DNA of 64,000 nt, from contig CP063163.1 of assembly GCA_014960805.1 (NCBI GenBank), positions 1,165,001-1,229,000 on the forward strand, written 5' to 3'. Positions 61,260 through 64,000 of the stretch are shown piece by piece. This DNA comes from Cytobacillus suaedae (GTDB lineage: Bacteria > Bacillota > Bacilli > Bacillales > Bacillaceae_L). Position numbers and translations under genes: made by a program. The notes beneath the pieces are model-generated. The model searched no databases. It was not told the origin of the DNA and saw nothing but the letters and a program-made list of their open reading frames with translations. The first letter of the stretch is position 1. Each line of letters opens with the position of its first letter.

Positions 61260-61619
61260 ATGAATAAGTATGAAGCTGAGTTTAGTAATATAGTACGCTC
61301 TTTCAGAAAAAAGCATATGGGAAAAGGTCCAAGTAAAATCACAACGACCTTTTGTAAAAACTGGGCCATATGTGAAATGGAAGGAAACCTTTCTCCAGTC
61401 GAGAAGTTTATAGCGAGTGCTGATGAGGGAAAACAAGCCCTACGTGCTGCTAGAACGGAAATGGTGAAGGAAATGTATCGTAAAAATCCTCCACTAGAGA
61501 TGGAAGAATTTCTACAATGTAAGTTCCTTGAGCTTTTTGTAGATATAGATCTTGATCGAGATTTTGGAATGTCTATCTTTGTTTTTGATGAAGACTTACA
61601 GCAAAAGTTTTGTAAATAG
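61260..61619 (+). CDS. DUF2294-family protein
   Basis: This 119-residue soluble protein has the DUF2294 pattern: HMGKGPSKITTTFCKNWAICEMEGNLSPVEKFIASADEGKQALRAARTEM, then IDLDRDFGMSIFVFDEDLQ. Biochemical function is not established. AGGAGG precedes the ATG. It lies 72 bases after the transporter and ends one base before the second antitermination leader, between a formate-type transporter and a molybdoenzyme, suggesting a role linked to that pathway. Confidence 0.78.
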   Translation: MNKYEAEFSNIVRSFRKKHMGKGPSKITTTFCKNWAICEMEGNLSPVEKFIASADEGKQALRAARTEMVKEMYRKNPPLEMEEFLQCKFLELFVDIDLDRDFGMSIFVFDEDLQQKFCK

Positions 61620-61620
61620 A

Positions 61621-61709
61621 TTGGTTTGGCACTTGGTAGCGACCCTGCTCAAGACTTAACCACCGTAAACTCAGCCTGTTCAAGGTTTTTTGGTTACGGT
61701 GGTTTTTTA
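61621..61709 (+). promoter_or_regulatory. Candidate antitermination leader RNA 2 (one hairpin copy plus terminator)
   Basis: The hairpin (61632-61653) is CTT-GGTAG-[CGACC]-CTGCT-c-AAG, inside an outer stem TGGTT (61622-61626) with AACCA (61658-61662). The terminator is AACCACCGTAA (61658-61668) with TTACGGTGGTT (61694-61704) and a T run. The outer stem overlaps the terminator 5' arm by five bases, giving two exclusive structures. Compared with leader 1 the hairpin keeps its loop and architecture (3 bp, one bulged pyrimidine, 5 bp) while the stem bases covary. Confidence 0.68.
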
Positions 61710-61748
61710 TTTGATAATTGCAGTTATACAGAAAAAGGAGTGATACCT

Positions 61749-64000
61749 TTGGGTAAAACATTACATCCAGGACCACAGAAAAAGGCTAAATTGCCAGACC
61801 CAAAGCATTGGGTAAGCCCAATTCCGTTTGGGTTAGGAAAAGTAAAACCGAAACATATCCGAGATGGTTTTAACGTTTTATGGGAAAACAAAGATAATTT
61901 AGGATATGCTACAAATATTATTACTAAAGGTGTATGTGACGGCTGTGCGCTAGGTGTATCTGGCTTATATGACCAGACGCTAACAGGTCCACACGTTTGT
62001 ACAACACGCTTAAATGTACTTCGCTTAAATACGATGCCTGCGGTGAAACCCGAAATTCTACATGCAGATATTGATGAATTGCGAAAATATGACAGTACGG
62101 AGCTCCGTAAACTAGGGCGTATTCCTTATCCGATGATTCGTCGAAAAGGTGAAAGGAAGTTTTCGCGCCTAACATGGGATGATGCGATGGATCTGATTTC
62201 AACTAAAATGAAAAAGCTAGACCCTAAGCAATATGCATTTTATCTTACAAGTCGTGGTATAACGAATGAATCCTACTACGTGGCAGGAAAAGTATCACGT
62301 TTTTTAGGCACGAATAACATTGATAATGCGAGTCGTATTTGTCATTCACCATCAAAAACTGCGCTAAAACGCTCAATAGGTGTAGGTGCATCGACTGTTA
62401 ACTATTTAGACTGGATCGGAACGGATGTCCTGTTATTCTGGGGAAGTGTCGCGTCAAATAGTTCACCAGTTTCAACGAAATATATGTTAGAAGCGAAGAA
62501 AAAAGGAACGAAAATTATTGTGGTAAATCCATATAAAGAGCCAGCAATGGATCAATATTGGATTCCTTCAAACCCAGAATCAGCGTTATTTGGAACAAAA
62601 ATCGCTGATGACTTCTATCAAGTAAATATCGGTGGAGATATTGCCTTCATGCATGGAATTATGAAGCACTGGTTTGAGATGGAAGAGAATGCTGTGGGCT
62701 CAGCAATTAACCATGAGTTCGTAAGTGAGCATGTAAATGGGTATGACGATTTACATGCAACGGTTAAAGAACAGTCATGGGAGCATATTGTTGAATCTTC
62801 TGGAGTTGCAAAGGAACGCATCATTGAGTTAGCAGAGCTACTTGCTGCTAGTAAAAACGCAGTTTACGCTTGGGCTCTTGGTCTAACGATGCACTCTTTT
62901 GCAACCGATAATATCTCACAAGTTGCAAACCTTGCATTGCTACGTGGACATTTAGGTCGCAAGTATGCTGGGCTAATGCCATTCCGTGGTCACTCTTCAG
63001 TTCAAGGTAGTGGTGAAATGGGTGCTGATCCATTCGTGTTACCTGGCGGAGATTTTTATGGAGAAAACATTAAACGTATTGAAGAGCTATGGGGCTTTAA
63101 GCTTCCTGAGTGGCAAGGTGATATTGTTGGTATGACGCTCGAAAATATTTTACTACCTGAAGAGCACGAACGTAAAATTAAACTTTACTACTTATCAGGT
63201 GGTAACTTCCTAGAAACGATGCCAGATCCTGATTTCGTCGAAAAGGCGTTATCAGATCTAGAGATTCGTGTTCATCAAGACATTATTTTAAATACGTCTA
63301 CACTTGTTGATGCGAAAGAAGCTGTCATTGTTTTACCGGCTAAAACACGATACGAACAAGAAGGTGGGGGTACTTCCACTTCGACGGAACGTATGGTTTA
63401 TTTTAGTCCTGAAATAAAAGGAAATAAAAACATGGTAGAAGAAGCTCGTGCAGAGTGGAAGATCTATGTTGATTTAGCTAAACGAGTGAAACCAGAATCA
63501 GCTCATCTTGTTGATTTTAAAGATGCTGCTGAAATTCGAGCTGAAATTGCGAAAGCCAACCCAAATTATGAGGGAATCCAACACTTAAGCAAGGCAGGAG
63601 ATGTATTCCAATGGGGTGGAGCTTGGTTATGTGAAGATGGCATCTGTCCAACGCCAGATGGTAAGGGGAATTTAGTGTCGGTCGAGATTCCTGATTTAGG
63701 GAAAAAAGAAGGGCAATTTATTGTAACCTCTCGTCGTGGTAAGCAATTCAACTCTATGGTTTATAGTGAAGTCGATCCATTTAATGATGCTGGGCGTTAT
63801 GATGTATTAATGAACCCTGATGATGCTCATGATGCAAGTATTGCTGAAGGTGAAGGGATTGTTTTATATAACGGTTTTGGTGTTTTCCAAGGTAGAGCTA
63901 AGTTTGTTGACATTGCTCGTGGGAATATAGAGGTTCATTTCCCCGAAGGTAACTTCCTATTACCTAGAGGTCGTTATGAAAAATATGCTGGAATTCCAGA
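61749..64000 (+). CDS. FdhF/YdeP-type molybdopterin oxidoreductase (partial at right edge)
   Basis: 750 complete codons are present and the C terminus is cut off. The protein has an N-terminal Fe-S region with Cys63, Cys66 (VCDGCALG) and Cys84 (HVCTTRLN), a Mo-bis-MGD binding body (LLFWGSVASNSSPVST, VNPYKEPAMD, LLRGHLGRKYAGLMPFRGHSSVQG) and the Mo-ligand Cys198 in ASRICHSPS, where selenocysteine sits in E. coli FdhF. The C-terminal MopB-like domain begins near residue 655. It probably oxidises formate or a related small acid. Only three N-terminal Cys are seen, one short of a standard 4Cys cluster. The TTG at 61749 follows AAAGGAG. Confidence 0.85.
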   Translation, partial: MGKTLHPGPQKKAKLPDPKHWVSPIPFGLGKVKPKHIRDGFNVLWENKDNLGYATNIITKGVCDGCALGVSGLYDQTLTGPHVCTTRLNVLRLNTMPAVKPEILHADIDELRKYDSTELRKLGRIPYPMIRRKGERKFSRLTWDDAMDLISTKMKKLDPKQYAFYLTSRGITNESYYVAGKVSRFLGTNNIDNASRICHSPSKTALKRSIGVGASTVNYLDWIGTDVLLFWGSVASNSSPVSTKYMLEAKKKGTKIIVVNPYKEPAMDQYWIPSNPESALFGTKIADDFYQVNIGGDIAFMHGIMKHWFEMEENAVGSAINHEFVSEHVNGYDDLHATVKEQSWEHIVESSGVAKERIIELAELLAASKNAVYAWALGLTMHSFATDNISQVANLALLRGHLGRKYAGLMPFRGHSSVQGSGEMGADPFVLPGGDFYGENIKRIEELWGFKLPEWQGDIVGMTLENILLPEEHERKIKLYYLSGGNFLETMPDPDFVEKALSDLEIRVHQDIILNTSTLVDAKEAVIVLPAKTRYEQEGGGTSTSTERMVYFSPEIKGNKNMVEEARAEWKIYVDLAKRVKPESAHLVDFKDAAEIRAEIAKANPNYEGIQHLSKAGDVFQWGGAWLCEDGICPTPDGKGNLVSVEIPDLGKKEGQFIVTSRRGKQFNSMVYSEVDPFNDAGRYDVLMNPDDAHDASIAEGEGIVLYNGFGVFQGRAKFVDIARGNIEVHFPEGNFLLPRGRYEKYAGIP

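Overview
The window looks like chromosome of a low-GC, endospore-forming, motile member of the Bacillaceae. Evidence: a three-gene GerA-type germinant receptor, a Spo0E-family phosphatase, a KinD-like orphan kinase, motAB, clpE under CtsR-type operators, a bacillithiol-dependent fosB, an S-box riboswitch on a Bacillus-style mtn cluster, and many AGGAGG-like ribosome binding sites with TTG or GTG starts. Genus and species cannot be fixed from the sequence alone. I found no rRNA, tRNA, CRISPR array or prophage. The only recombinase is a lone, short tyrosine recombinase.

Layout. 0-5.3 kb: methionine salvage (mtnU partial, mtnE, SAM riboswitch, mtnWXBD). 5.3-8.7 kb: a 51-52 bp tandem array, fosB, a c-di-AMP-binding CBS protein, an EamA exporter and a Spo0E-like gene. 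8.7-12.5 kb: a fixABCX electron-bifurcating flavoprotein operon behind an FNR-type site and a possible attenuator. 12.6-18.7 kb: an unknown 105-aa protein, a hemerythrin-like protein with its own FNR-type site, an Fsr-like MFS exporter, an aldo/keto reductase, a KinD-like kinase and an inositol monophosphatase. 18.9-24 kb: a phnD-phnC-phnE-phnE transporter followed by a cytosolic 5'-nucleotidase-family enzyme. 24.1-28.1 kb: germinant receptor A-B-C plus a 52-aa D-type protein. 28.2-38.9 kb: a frameshifted membrane protein, motAB, oligoendopeptidase F, a HIT protein, a DUF4097/CPBP pair, a NarL-type two-component system and an FAD dehydrogenase. 39-57.3 kb: a second 52-bp array, a LysM L,D-transpeptidase, several acetyltransferases and transporters, a metallopeptidase, a K+/H+-type antiporter, a lone integrase, clpE, a DUF2935 gene and a YkvI-like transporter. 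57.4-64 kb: two tiny genes, then a molybdenum-cofactor/formate locus (moaA and fdhD leftward; OFA-type transporter, DUF2294 and an FdhF/YdeP-type molybdoenzyme rightward, running off the end).

The most unusual material is non-coding. (1) The OFA transporter and the molybdoenzyme each sit behind a leader holding a small conserved hairpin (loop CGA-n-C, stem ending TAG/CTG). An outer stem of that hairpin would overlap the 5' arm of an 11-bp intrinsic terminator. Three copies show compensatory base changes, so this looks like an undescribed antitermination element or riboswitch. (2) Two tandem arrays 34 kb apart share a palindrome (GTCGATAAA-CnGA-TTTATCGAC) repeated every 51-52 bp, about five helical turns, but have unrelated spacer sequence. 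(3) Five copies of a GC-rich palindromic repeat of about 130 bp occur; two carry the same 52-bp hairpin insertion, bounded by a GGGGA duplication. One repeat copy separates the SAM riboswitch terminator from mtnW.

The redox genes form a theme. fixABCX and the hemerythrin gene both have FNR-type palindromes, and the right end encodes formate/molybdenum metabolism, so the organism probably faces oxygen limitation.
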